NCBI GenBank assembly: GCA_018715345.1 | Contig: DVLT01000004.1 | Span: 1-64,000 of the forward strand | Length of the DNA: 64,000 bases | From: Candidatus Onthocola gallistercoris | GTDB taxonomy: Bacteria; Bacillota; Clostridia; Lachnospirales; Lachnospiraceae | Direction of reading: 5' to 3' | Shown here: in pieces, positions 8,368 through 15,347 of the stretch | Layout of the letters: every line of letters starts with the position of its first letter | Position numbering within the stretch: the first letter of the stretch is position 1 | The notes under the pieces: generated by a model | What the model was told of the DNA's origin: nothing | The model's database searches: none | Seen by the model: the letters and a program-made list of their open reading frames with translations, nothing else | Made by a program: the position numbers and the translations under genes

Positions 8368-8993
8368 TGCCCCTTGGCATCATCCGTAGACAGGCCGTTT
8401 GCTGTCCTGCTTTCACCGGCCAGCCGCATCTCTCCATGGGCAGCCATCATATGCCATACCCGGGCAAGGGGAAGTCCCACCACATTGTTATAATCGCCTC
8501 GGATCCCCCGGATCAGTACGGCGCCCATCCCCTGTATGCCATAAGCTCCCGCCTTATCCATCGGTTCTCCTGTCCGTATATAATCCTGTATCTGTTCATC
8601 CGAAAGTTCGTACATGGTCACATCTGTCTTTTCACAGAATATCCGTGTGATATCTCCCATCTTCAGGCATACTCCGGTAAACACCTGATGGGTCCGGCCC
8701 TGAAGTCTTTGCAGCATCTTAAAGGCTTCCGTCTCATCCGCCGGCTTGCCAAATATCTCGCCGTCCAAAGAAACCACCGTGTCGGCGCCCAAGATCCACC
8801 GTTCATCATCGGATCCCAACTTTTCGTAGACGTCCGTTGTCTTTAGCATGGCCAGATTCATGACCAACTGTTCCGGCGTATGCCACAGATTTCTCTCTTC
8901 CTGGTCACTTACGCAAACCTCATAATCGATCCCAGCCTGGGAAAGCAGTTCCCGGCGTCTTGGAGAAGCGGATGCTAAAACAAGTCTTTTCAT
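8361..8993 (-). CDS. maf: Maf/YhdE-family nucleoside triphosphate pyrophosphatase
   Basis: Maf proteins hydrolyse non-canonical or modified NTPs (dTTP/UTP or m7GTP classes) to the monophosphate and affect septum formation when overproduced. Diagnostic motifs are SASPRRRELLSQAG at the N-terminus, GADTVVSLDGEIFGKP with the catalytic Asp, and LQGRTHQVFTGV. A C-terminal AYGIQGMGAVLIRGIRGDYNNVVGLP segment completes the fold. Length 210 aa is slightly above typical because of a charged, Ser/Thr-rich tail after residue 185. It overlaps the following unrecognised gene, and its transcript starts from a promoter at 9075-9103 with a leader hairpin. Confidence 0.93.
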   Translation of the reverse strand: MKRLVLASASPRRRELLSQAGIDYEVCVSDQEERNLWHTPEQLVMNLAMLKTTDVYEKLGSDDERWILGADTVVSLDGEIFGKPADETEAFKMLQRLQGRTHQVFTGVCLKMGDITRIFCEKTDVTMYELSDEQIQDYIRTGEPMDKAGAYGIQGMGAVLIRGIRGDYNNVVGLPLARVWHMMAAHGEMRLAGESRTANGLSTDDAKGQC

Positions 8994-9026
8994 TATGTCT
9001 TTTCTCCTTTTATCCTGTCAGACTTT

Positions 9027-9060
9027 TCCGCCTGCCGTACGCTATGTCTGGGCAGGCGGA
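9027..9060 (-). other. Leader hairpin upstream of maf
   Basis: A perfect 10-bp GC-rich stem (TCCGCCTGCC at 9027-9036 with its complement at 9051-9060) sits between the maf promoter and the maf start. It lacks a T-tract, so it is more likely a leader structure than a terminator. Confidence 0.45.
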
Positions 9061-9074
9061 GTCATTTACACCGT

Positions 9075-9103
9075 ATTATACCACTTCCTTCTGAAATCGT
9101 TAA
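9075..9103 (-). promoter_or_regulatory. Promoter of the maf transcript
   Basis: Minus-strand TTAACG (9098-9103) and TATAAT (9075-9080) with a 17-base spacer, placed just after the end of the DNA-repair pair. Confidence 0.55.
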
Positions 9104-9110
9104 GGGGCTA

Positions 9111-9887
9111 TCAACAATTTTTCTGCCACAGCTCCGGCATATTCTTCCAATACATTTTCGGCATCATCCGCATCCGGCACGCTTCATTACGTCTTTCCAA
9201 TATACCGGTCGTTTTATAAAAGTTCTGCCACAATTTTTCAAACATGGCTTCATCTTCCGATATTTCTTCTAATTTCCAGGCTTCTGCCGTCACATGGGAT
9301 ATCAAGACCGGCGGTTTATTCCGTTCGTGGATGCAGACTTCCCTCCGTTTAGCGTCCCAGATCATGAAATTCTCTTCCGGGAACCGGTCGGCAAAATGCT
9401 CCGCCAACAACGGAACTTGGTGATGCTTTGGCTCGATCTTTGCAAAAAGCACGCCACTTTTCAACTCTCTGAAACGGACAAAGCCGTACATATGATCCGT
9501 CTCCCTCCAAACCTGCCGGTACAGGTGAAGGACCGGATTCACATAAGTGTGGCTCATATGGTCTGTAACCTTGCGCCCTATGGAAAATCCAAGAATGAGA
9601 AAGCGGTAAACCGCGTCCGCCTTTCCCGGTACCGCCGCCATGGAAGCGTATCGGATCATCTGATACGCTTCCTGGGAAATCTTCCGGCGGACAGCTTCCG
9701 CTACACGGATGGCCTTATCCATATCCGTGGCCACAGGGATCGTTTCCGCAAACAGATTGCCTTCCGTATACTCTCCCGCTTCAATGATCTGGAACTGATG
9801 GCCGTATCGGCTCACATACGCCTCATGGATGGCGGTGAGTATCCCTTCAAAACTGTCTTCACATAAATATATGCGCTGATGTTTCAT
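9111..9887 (-). CDS. Putative DNA repair protein, TIGR03915 type (DUF4130-like)
   Basis: This 258-aa protein matches what I know of the TIGR03915/DUF4130 family, which is almost always encoded beside a radical SAM/helix-hairpin-helix protein and is presumed to act with it on damaged or modified DNA. The N-terminal segment YLCEDSFEGILTAIHEAY and the C-terminal TGILERRNEACRMRMMPKMYW are typical. There is no signal peptide or membrane segment. It overlaps its radical SAM partner by four bases (ATGA) and so is translationally coupled. The reaction is not established. The shared promoter carries a LexA-type box, in keeping with repair. Confidence 0.82.
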   Translation of the reverse strand: MKHQRIYLCEDSFEGILTAIHEAYVSRYGHQFQIIEAGEYTEGNLFAETIPVATDMDKAIRVAEAVRRKISQEAYQMIRYASMAAVPGKADAVYRFLILGFSIGRKVTDHMSHTYVNPVLHLYRQVWRETDHMYGFVRFRELKSGVLFAKIEPKHHQVPLLAEHFADRFPEENFMIWDAKRREVCIHERNKPPVLISHVTAEAWKLEEISEDEAMFEKLWQNFYKTTGILERRNEACRMRMMPKMYWKNMPELWQKNC

Positions 9888-11188
9888 CTTCCAACCCCCA
9901 TATCTTCAAAAAGTGATAACTGATGCCAGCTGCCCTTCTGAAATCGTATATCCGCCGGCATCTGTCTTGGAGTATCCAAAAGGCCTTCTTCAATGCACTT
10001 CTCCGTCAGTTGCATCGGATACATCATCCGTCCGGAACAAGTGATAAAATACACCGCCCGCTTCAGCACTACACCAAGCTTTTTCAAATGGTCAAAGTTC
10101 AGAGCCGCCATCTTCCGTGCCCGGCAGATACGCCTGGCGGATGTCACTCCGATCCCGGGTACCCGCAGCAAAGTCTCATAGGAAACCTTGTTTACCTCCA
10201 CCGGAAAAAGTTCCAGGTGACGCAGCGCCCAGTCACACTTGGGATCCATCCGGATATCCAAGCTGCTGTGGGACGGGCTTAACAGTTCATCAGCTCGAAA
10301 TCCATAATATCGCAGCAGCCAGTCTGCCTGGTAAAGTCGATGTTCCCGAAGCAGCGGCGGCGGGGTACAGATCGCCGGCAGCCGTTCGTCTTGATTGACC
10401 GGGATATAGGCGGAATAAAAGACTCGTTTCAGAGAAAATCGGCGATACAAAGATTCGGCCACAGATAGTATCTGATAATCCGTATCCTGAGTGGCCCCCA
10501 CCATCACCTGGGTGCTTTGACCTGCAGGGACAAATCTGGGGGCATGCCGATACAAGGCCAGTTCTTCTTTATTCTCCCGGATGTGGGTCTGTATCTGACG
10601 GATGGGCTTTAAGATCATCTCCCGGGTCTTATTGGGAGCCAACGTCCTTAAACTGTCTCCGGTGGAGAGTTCCAGATTACAGCTCATCCGGTCCGCGTAA
10701 AAGCCGCAACGCCGGATCAGTTCTTCATCCGCCCCAGGTATGGCCTTCACATGGATATAGCCATTAAAATGCCAACGTTCTCTGAGTAAATACAAGGTGG
10801 TGTAGATCCTCTCCATGGTATATCCCGGATCCTTCAGAACACCGGAACTTAAAAAAAGTCCTTCTATATAATTGCGCCGGTAAAATTCCGTGGTGATCAG
10901 ACAGATTTCTTCCGGCGTAAAGGTTGCTCGGGCCACGTCGTTACTCCTGCGGCTTTTACAGTACAGGCAATCATAGGCACAATCATTGGACAACAGTATC
11001 TTCAGCAAAGATATGCAGCGTCCGTCGGATGCAAAGCTGTGACATATGCCGGCTGCCGCTGCGTTCCCCAACGCTCCCTTCTTCCCTTTCCGATCCGCCC
11101 CGGAGGATGTACAGGCCACATCATACTTTGCCGCATCTGCAAGGATGGACAGCTTTCTAAAAATCCCCTGACCGGATAGTTCTTCCAT
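9884..11188 (-). CDS. Putative DNA modification/repair radical SAM protein (TIGR03916 type)
   Basis: A 434-aa radical SAM enzyme with the cluster-binding motif CAYDCLYC (C-x3-C-x2-C) at about residue 70. A helix-hairpin-helix motif (LLRVPGIGVTSARRICRAR) near residue 335 suggests non-specific DNA binding. This domain order is that of the TIGR03916 family, partner of TIGR03915. I infer a DNA-directed radical reaction, but substrate and product are not established. The ATG has GGAGG seven bases upstream. The promoter 25-60 bases upstream has a near-perfect SOS-type operator, making damage induction likely. Confidence 0.85.
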   Translation of the reverse strand: MEELSGQGIFRKLSILADAAKYDVACTSSGADRKGKKGALGNAAAAGICHSFASDGRCISLLKILLSNDCAYDCLYCKSRRSNDVARATFTPEEICLITTEFYRRNYIEGLFLSSGVLKDPGYTMERIYTTLYLLRERWHFNGYIHVKAIPGADEELIRRCGFYADRMSCNLELSTGDSLRTLAPNKTREMILKPIRQIQTHIRENKEELALYRHAPRFVPAGQSTQVMVGATQDTDYQILSVAESLYRRFSLKRVFYSAYIPVNQDERLPAICTPPPLLREHRLYQADWLLRYYGFRADELLSPSHSSLDIRMDPKCDWALRHLELFPVEVNKVSYETLLRVPGIGVTSARRICRARKMAALNFDHLKKLGVVLKRAVYFITCSGRMMYPMQLTEKCIEEGLLDTPRQMPADIRFQKGSWHQLSLFEDMGVGR

Positions 11189-11219
11189 ATCGATCCCTCC
11201 ATATCATTGTACTATCCTT

Positions 11220-11248
11220 ATTATATCAGAACATACGTTCCCTTTCAA
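11220..11248 (-). promoter_or_regulatory. Promoter of the radical SAM/TIGR03915 repair pair
   Basis: Minus-strand TTGAAA (11243-11248) and TATAAT (11220-11225) are separated by exactly 17 bases. The spacer is almost filled by a LexA-type box, so a bound repressor would exclude RNA polymerase. Confidence 0.7.
11229..11240. promoter_or_regulatory. LexA-type SOS box 1
   Basis: GAACATACGTTC is a perfect GAAC-N4-GTTC palindrome, the core of the Firmicute LexA (DinR) operator. It lies inside the promoter spacer of the repair pair. Confidence 0.75.
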
Positions 11249-11257
11249 TGGCAAAAA

Positions 11258-11269
11258 GAACATACGTTC
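11258..11269. promoter_or_regulatory. LexA-type SOS box 2
   Basis: A second, identical GAACATACGTTC palindrome is centred 29 bp (close to three helical turns) from box 1. It lies upstream of the -35 of the repair promoter and next to the -35 region of the divergent HAD gene. Confidence 0.7.
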
Positions 11270-11291
11270 TGCTTTTATCTGGAAATTTTTA

Positions 11292-11300
11292 TGCTATACT
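11292..11300 (+). promoter_or_regulatory. Extended -10 promoter of the HAD gene
   Basis: TGC followed by TATACT (11295-11300) is an extended -10 element 36 bases before the HAD start codon. No good -35 is visible, which fits an extended -10 promoter. Confidence 0.5.
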
Positions 11301-11336
11301 GGATATACCTTAACTGTAAATCAAGAGGAGAAAATT

Positions 11337-11972
11337 ATGAAAAAAGGAATTATTTTTGATCTGGACGGTACTTTATGGGATTCCATCCCTTCTGTCACCC
11401 ACGGATGGAACATTGCTCTGCGCAGACATCCGGAGTTAAACTGTATTTTGACAGAAAAAGATATGCGGGGATTTATGGGAAAGACCAATCCGGTCATTGC
11501 CCAGCTCATGCTTCCTTCCCTCACCCCGGAAGCGGCCTATGATATTGTAAAAGAATGCAATATAGAAGAACTGGCCTATCTGAAAGACCATCCTGGCACT
11601 TTGTATCCCGGAGTACCCGAACTGCTGGATCGTCTGAGTCAGGAGTATCCACTGTATATTGTCAGCAACTGTGATGATGGCTATGTGCAGACCTTCCTGG
11701 ACGTGTGCGGCTTCTGGAAATACTTTGAAGATATCGAGATGTCTGGCCGAACCCGCAAAGAAAAAGGTGAAAACATCCGTCTTATCATAGAAAGAAATCA
11801 TCTGGATAAAGCTGTTTACATCGGTGACACCCAGGGGGATCTGGATGCTTCCCATGTTGCCGGCATTCCTTTCATCTATGCGGCTTATGGATTTGGAACA
11901 GTAGACGAGGACGTCCCAGTCATCCAGACCCCATCGGAACTGACCGCACATCTTTCTGGATTTTTGGACTGA
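11337..11972 (+). CDS. HAD-family phosphatase, phosphoglycolate-phosphatase-like
   Basis: A 211-aa haloacid dehalogenase-superfamily hydrolase. Motif I DLDGTLWDS with both catalytic aspartates is at residues 8-16. Motif II is in YIVSNCDDGY, the motif III lysine is near GRTRKEKGE, and motif IV is YIGDTQGDLDAS. The helical cap between motifs I and II is the PGP/YsdA-like type, so small phosphate esters are the likely substrates; the true substrate cannot be read. GAGGAG precedes the ATG. It is divergent from the DNA-repair pair and shares the region with the two SOS boxes. It ends before a strong bidirectional terminator. Confidence 0.85.
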   Translation: MKKGIIFDLDGTLWDSIPSVTHGWNIALRRHPELNCILTEKDMRGFMGKTNPVIAQLMLPSLTPEAAYDIVKECNIEELAYLKDHPGTLYPGVPELLDRLSQEYPLYIVSNCDDGYVQTFLDVCGFWKYFEDIEMSGRTRKEKGENIRLIIERNHLDKAVYIGDTQGDLDASHVAGIPFIYAAYGFGTVDEDVPVIQTPSELTAHLSGFLD

Positions 11973-12029
11973 TCACCGGAAACGCGGGTGACAAAACGAA
12001 ACACCTATAGAGCTGCCTATCCGTGTAAA

Positions 12030-12069
12030 AAAGGAGCTGCCGCACTAATTTTAGCGCGGCAACTCCTTT
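12030..12069. terminator. Bidirectional terminator between the HAD gene and ribF
   Basis: Arms AAAGGAG-C-TGCCGC (12030-12043) and GCGGCA-A-CTCCTTT (12056-12069) form a 13-bp stem with one mismatch. It serves the convergent HAD (plus) and ribF (minus) transcripts. Confidence 0.75.
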
Positions 12070-12077
12070 GCCATATA

Positions 12078-13052
12078 TCACGTCCTATTTTCTTGGGTCC
12101 CAAAATATTCCATTGTACGGGCTTTATCCCGAAAAATCTGGTTCTTAAGCGCATCCAGATCTTTAAACTTCATTTCCGGCCGCTCAAACCGGAACAGTTG
12201 CACTTCGATCTCCTGTCCATACAGACTGCCGGAAAAATCATAGACATAGGTTTCCATACGCTTGCTGTTATCATCCGCGACAGTGGGATTCAAGCCAATG
12301 TTTGTAATGGAATGATACTCATAGGGCCCCGTCAGTGTACAAGATGAGTAAACACCATTGGGAGGCATGATCTTGTGGGCCGGCGGGACCACATTGGCCG
12401 TGGGCATTCCCAGCTTTCGTCCAAGCTGCCGGCCTTTGATCACTGTCCCCGACACGGAAAAAGGTACGCCAAGCATCTTCGCCGCTTCTTCCATATCGCC
12501 TCTGCGGATACATTCCCGGATCAGCGTGCTGCTGATGTCCCGCATCATCTTTTTCCCTGTCGGCCTCCCGTCCTCATACACTTCTGTCTCGATCTGCAGC
12601 TTTTTACACACATCCACCCGAAAATCCAGATCTGCGCCCATCTTTTTCAGCAAAGGAACATCGCCTTTACGCTGATGGCCAAAATGGAAATCCTCTCCCG
12701 CCACGATCACCTTGGCGTCCATGTCCCGTACAAGAATATCCCGCACAAAGTCTTCCGCTTCCATGGCCGATGTCTCTTCTGTAAATGGAAATTCCACCAA
12801 TACGTCGATTCCCCGTTTTTCCGCCCAAGCTCTCCGTTCCTCCCGGGTAAAGATCAGCTCCACCGGTCTGTGCCTGAGCAAAGCCATGGGATGGAAATCA
12901 AAGGTGAACATGACCGCTTTCAGGCCTTCACTTTTATACTGTTTTATCTTTTCTATCAGGATCTGGTGCCCTCTGTGAAGTCCGTCAAACTTTCCCAGAG
13001 CGATCGCCGTACGTTCTAATTTTATATCCTTTGTTCCGGTAATACAGATCAT
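12078..13052 (-). CDS. ribF: Bifunctional riboflavin kinase / FAD synthetase
   Basis: RibF phosphorylates riboflavin to FMN and adenylates FMN to FAD in the cytoplasm. The N-terminal nucleotidyltransferase has ALGKFDGLHRGHQILIEK with the GxxDGxHxGH-type nucleotide motif. The C-terminal flavokinase domain has GRQLGRKLGMPTANV and NGVYSSC. The 324-aa length is normal. It ends the long rimP-to-ribF operon and lies 17 bases after truB, the usual Firmicute arrangement. Its products feed the many flavoproteins here, including Rnf, ApbE and thioredoxin reductase. Confidence 0.95.
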   Translation of the reverse strand: MICITGTKDIKLERTAIALGKFDGLHRGHQILIEKIKQYKSEGLKAVMFTFDFHPMALLRHRPVELIFTREERRAWAEKRGIDVLVEFPFTEETSAMEAEDFVRDILVRDMDAKVIVAGEDFHFGHQRKGDVPLLKKMGADLDFRVDVCKKLQIETEVYEDGRPTGKKMMRDISSTLIRECIRRGDMEEAAKMLGVPFSVSGTVIKGRQLGRKLGMPTANVVPPAHKIMPPNGVYSSCTLTGPYEYHSITNIGLNPTVADDNSKRMETYVYDFSGSLYGQEIEVQLFRFERPEMKFKDLDALKNQIFRDKARTMEYFGTQENRT

Positions 13053-13069
13053 GTCATAAGCTCCTGTCG

Positions 13070-14002
13070 TTATAGAAACATTTTTTCACTTTTATATAGT
13101 GCTTTATCTCCATCAAAACGGTAAACTGCCCGGAATACCCCTTTGGAATCATAAACGCGTACCCGCATATCCGCAACCGGCGGGATCGGTTCCCCATTAA
13201 GTTCCGGAACACGGCGAAGTTTTAAGGGATTGCCGTTATAGAGCAGTTTATCCATACTTTCCGGAATTTTTTGTGCCGGACAGTCGGCAAACATCCGATC
13301 CACCGGGATCAATAGATCACCGATGGCTCCTGCCTCCACCCGGGCTTCGATCTGGTCCAGTCTCAGCGCATCCTCCAACCGGAACACACCAACTCTTGTT
13401 CGGACAAGTCCGGCCATACAGCCCCCGCAGCCGATCCGCTGTCCCATGTCATAACATAGCGTACGTATGTAGGTTCCCTTTGAACAATGGACCTGAAAAG
13501 CCGCCTCATCATTTCCCACCGGTCTGTCCACCGGCGTTATGGAATAGACGGTCACCTTCCGGGCTTTCCGCTCCACGGTCTTTCCTTCCCTGGCCAGTTC
13601 ATACAGCTTCTTTCCGTTTACTTTAAGTGCCGAATACATGGGCGGTATCTGATCATAGGTCCCTGTAAAGTATTCCATCGCCTCTTCCAATGCCTGGCGC
13701 AGTTGGGGATCGGACAGATCGGCCGGTGACTCTTTTAATATCTTCCCGGTCGTATCCTGGGTATCCGTCTCCATACCAAGCCGCAGGACGGCCTCATAAA
13801 CCTTGTCTTTATCTGTCAAAAGATCGCATACCCGGGTGGCATTGCCCAGACATACCGGAAGCACCCCTTCCGCATCTGGATCCAGCGTTCCCGTATGTCC
13901 GATCTTTTTCTGCTTAAATATGCCCCGCAGCTTTGCCACCACATCATGGGATGTGAAACCTTTCTCTTTATAAACATTGATGATTCCGTTATACATTTCC
14001 AT
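13070..14002 (-). CDS. truB: tRNA pseudouridine-55 synthase
   Basis: TruB converts U55 of the tRNA T-loop to pseudouridine. The catalytic Asp motif reads GHTGTLDPDAEGVLPVCLG, and MYSALKVNGKKLYELAR is the conserved substrate-binding segment. The ATG at 14002 is preferred, with AAGGAG seven bases upstream; a TTG three bases earlier is too close to that site. The gene overlaps the end of nrnA by 14 bases. The C-terminus has the small PUA-like extension, giving 310 aa, typical of the family. Confidence 0.95.
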   Translation of the reverse strand: MEMYNGIINVYKEKGFTSHDVVAKLRGIFKQKKIGHTGTLDPDAEGVLPVCLGNATRVCDLLTDKDKVYEAVLRLGMETDTQDTTGKILKESPADLSDPQLRQALEEAMEYFTGTYDQIPPMYSALKVNGKKLYELAREGKTVERKARKVTVYSITPVDRPVGNDEAAFQVHCSKGTYIRTLCYDMGQRIGCGGCMAGLVRTRVGVFRLEDALRLDQIEARVEAGAIGDLLIPVDRMFADCPAQKIPESMDKLLYNGNPLKLRRVPELNGEPIPPVADMRVRVYDSKGVFRAVYRFDGDKALYKSEKMFL

Positions 14003-14966
14003 CAAGCTGCTCCTTAACCGCTTTTATCATGGTTTCAGCTGTTGTCTCCCAATCGCCAGTCACTGTCGCGCCGGCCGCCAGCTTATGGCCGCCGCCTCCA
14101 AACATCCCGGCGATCCGGTTCACATCCACCCGTTCTTTGGAACGGAGACTGAACTTGTAGGTATCATCATCGGTCTGGGAGATCAGTATGGCCACTTCCA
14201 CGCCTTTCGTCAGCCGCATCTGCTCCACGATGCCTTCCAAGTCATTCCGATCCGCCCCATATTCTTCAAAGATTTCCCGGGTGATGCAGCTTGATATGCA
14301 GGTTCCGTCCTCTGTAAGCCGACTTTCCAACAACGCCCGGCCCATGAGCCGATTTTGAGTGTAGGTTTTTTCATAAAAAACCCCATCGATCCATCTTCGG
14401 CTGTCCACTCCTTTGGAAAGGAGAACGCCAGCTGCGTTCATGGTCTTTTCACTGGTCTGACTGTATTTGAAAACACCGGAATCACAGATCATGCCCATGT
14501 ACAGACTTTCTGCACAAGCTTTCTGTATATATTCTTTTCTCAGAAGATAAAAAACCACTTCGCTGGCCGAACTGGCATCGGCGGCCACATGATTTTCCTG
14601 GGCATATCCGGTATTGCTGATGTGATGATCGATGTTCAGTGTCCAATGGGCCTTTTCAAAACATGTCTCCATCCCTTCCGTCATCCGTTCCTTACTGCTG
14701 CAATCCAGCACGATAAACAGATCATATACTTGGGACGGATCCACCTGTTCCGGATTTTTTATCTGATCGGATTTTTGGATCATACGATAACAGTCACTGA
14801 AATCTTCCAAAAAGATGTCCGTTTTCTTTTCCGGATAATTATCCCGAATATAGTGGTAGAGGCCCATGCAGGACCCCACACAGTCCCCATCGGGCCGTGT
14901 ATGTCCTGTAATGGCGATGGTCCGCGCCTCTTTCAAAGCGTCTAAAAGGAGATTATTCATCCGCAT
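13989..14966 (-). CDS. nrnA: Bifunctional oligoribonuclease / PAP phosphatase, DHH-DHHA1
   Basis: NrnA degrades short RNA fragments and dephosphorylates 3'-phosphoadenosine 5'-phosphate. The DHH domain shows TGHTRPDGDCVGS near residue 20, VLDCSS near residue 90, and the signature NIDHHISNTGYA at about residue 125. The DHHA1 domain ends with GGGGHKLAAGATV. ATG 14966 or the ATG six bases downstream could be used; both lie in the rbfA overlap. Its position between rbfA and truB is standard in Firmicutes. Confidence 0.93.
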   Translation of the reverse strand: MRMNNLLLDALKEARTIAITGHTRPDGDCVGSCMGLYHYIRDNYPEKKTDIFLEDFSDCYRMIQKSDQIKNPEQVDPSQVYDLFIVLDCSSKERMTEGMETCFEKAHWTLNIDHHISNTGYAQENHVAADASSASEVVFYLLRKEYIQKACAESLYMGMICDSGVFKYSQTSEKTMNAAGVLLSKGVDSRRWIDGVFYEKTYTQNRLMGRALLESRLTEDGTCISSCITREIFEEYGADRNDLEGIVEQMRLTKGVEVAILISQTDDDTYKFSLRSKERVDVNRIAGMFGGGGHKLAAGATVTGDWETTAETMIKAVKEQLDGNV

Positions 14967-15330
14967 CCTCTTCCTTCAAATCTTTGTTGACTTCCTGTAT
15001 GAGATGAGCCATATGCACACCGTACTCAATGGATTGATCCATCACGAACACGATCTCAGGGGTGTTTCTCAGATTCACAGAAGATGCCAAAGCTCTTCTT
15101 ATATATCCCTCTGCGCTTTTCAGTCCTGCCAGCGTATTGGCTCTGGCCTCTTCGTCCCCCAGGACACTGATATAGGCCTTGGCTGTCTTGAGATCCGGCG
15201 CCACTTCCACCGATACCACAGACGTCATGGGGGCAATACGGGGATCCTTGATCTCACGGCTGATGATCCGGCTCAGTTCTTTAAGTACCTCACCGTTGAT
15301 CCGGGTATTTTTTATACTGTTCTTTCTCAT
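14953..15330 (-). CDS. rbfA: Ribosome-binding factor A
   Basis: RbfA is a small KH-type factor that helps mature the 5' end of 16S rRNA and the 30S subunit, especially in the cold. The 125-aa protein has the typical INGEVLKELSRIISREIKDPRI start and a KSAEGYIRRAL segment. The C-terminal tail is strongly acidic. It follows infB by 17 bases and overlaps nrnA by 14 bases. Confidence 0.94.
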   Translation of the reverse strand: MRKNSIKNTRINGEVLKELSRIISREIKDPRIAPMTSVVSVEVAPDLKTAKAYISVLGDEEARANTLAGLKSAEGYIRRALASSVNLRNTPEIVFVMDQSIEYGVHMAHLIQEVNKDLKEEDADE

Positions 15331-15347
15331 GCTATCCTTCCTTTTGT

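Noticed and set aside
9027-9060. The hairpin upstream of maf as a terminator of the repair pair
   Set aside because: It lies downstream of a promoter for maf and has no T-tract on the minus strand, so a leader structure is more likely, though weak termination is not excluded.
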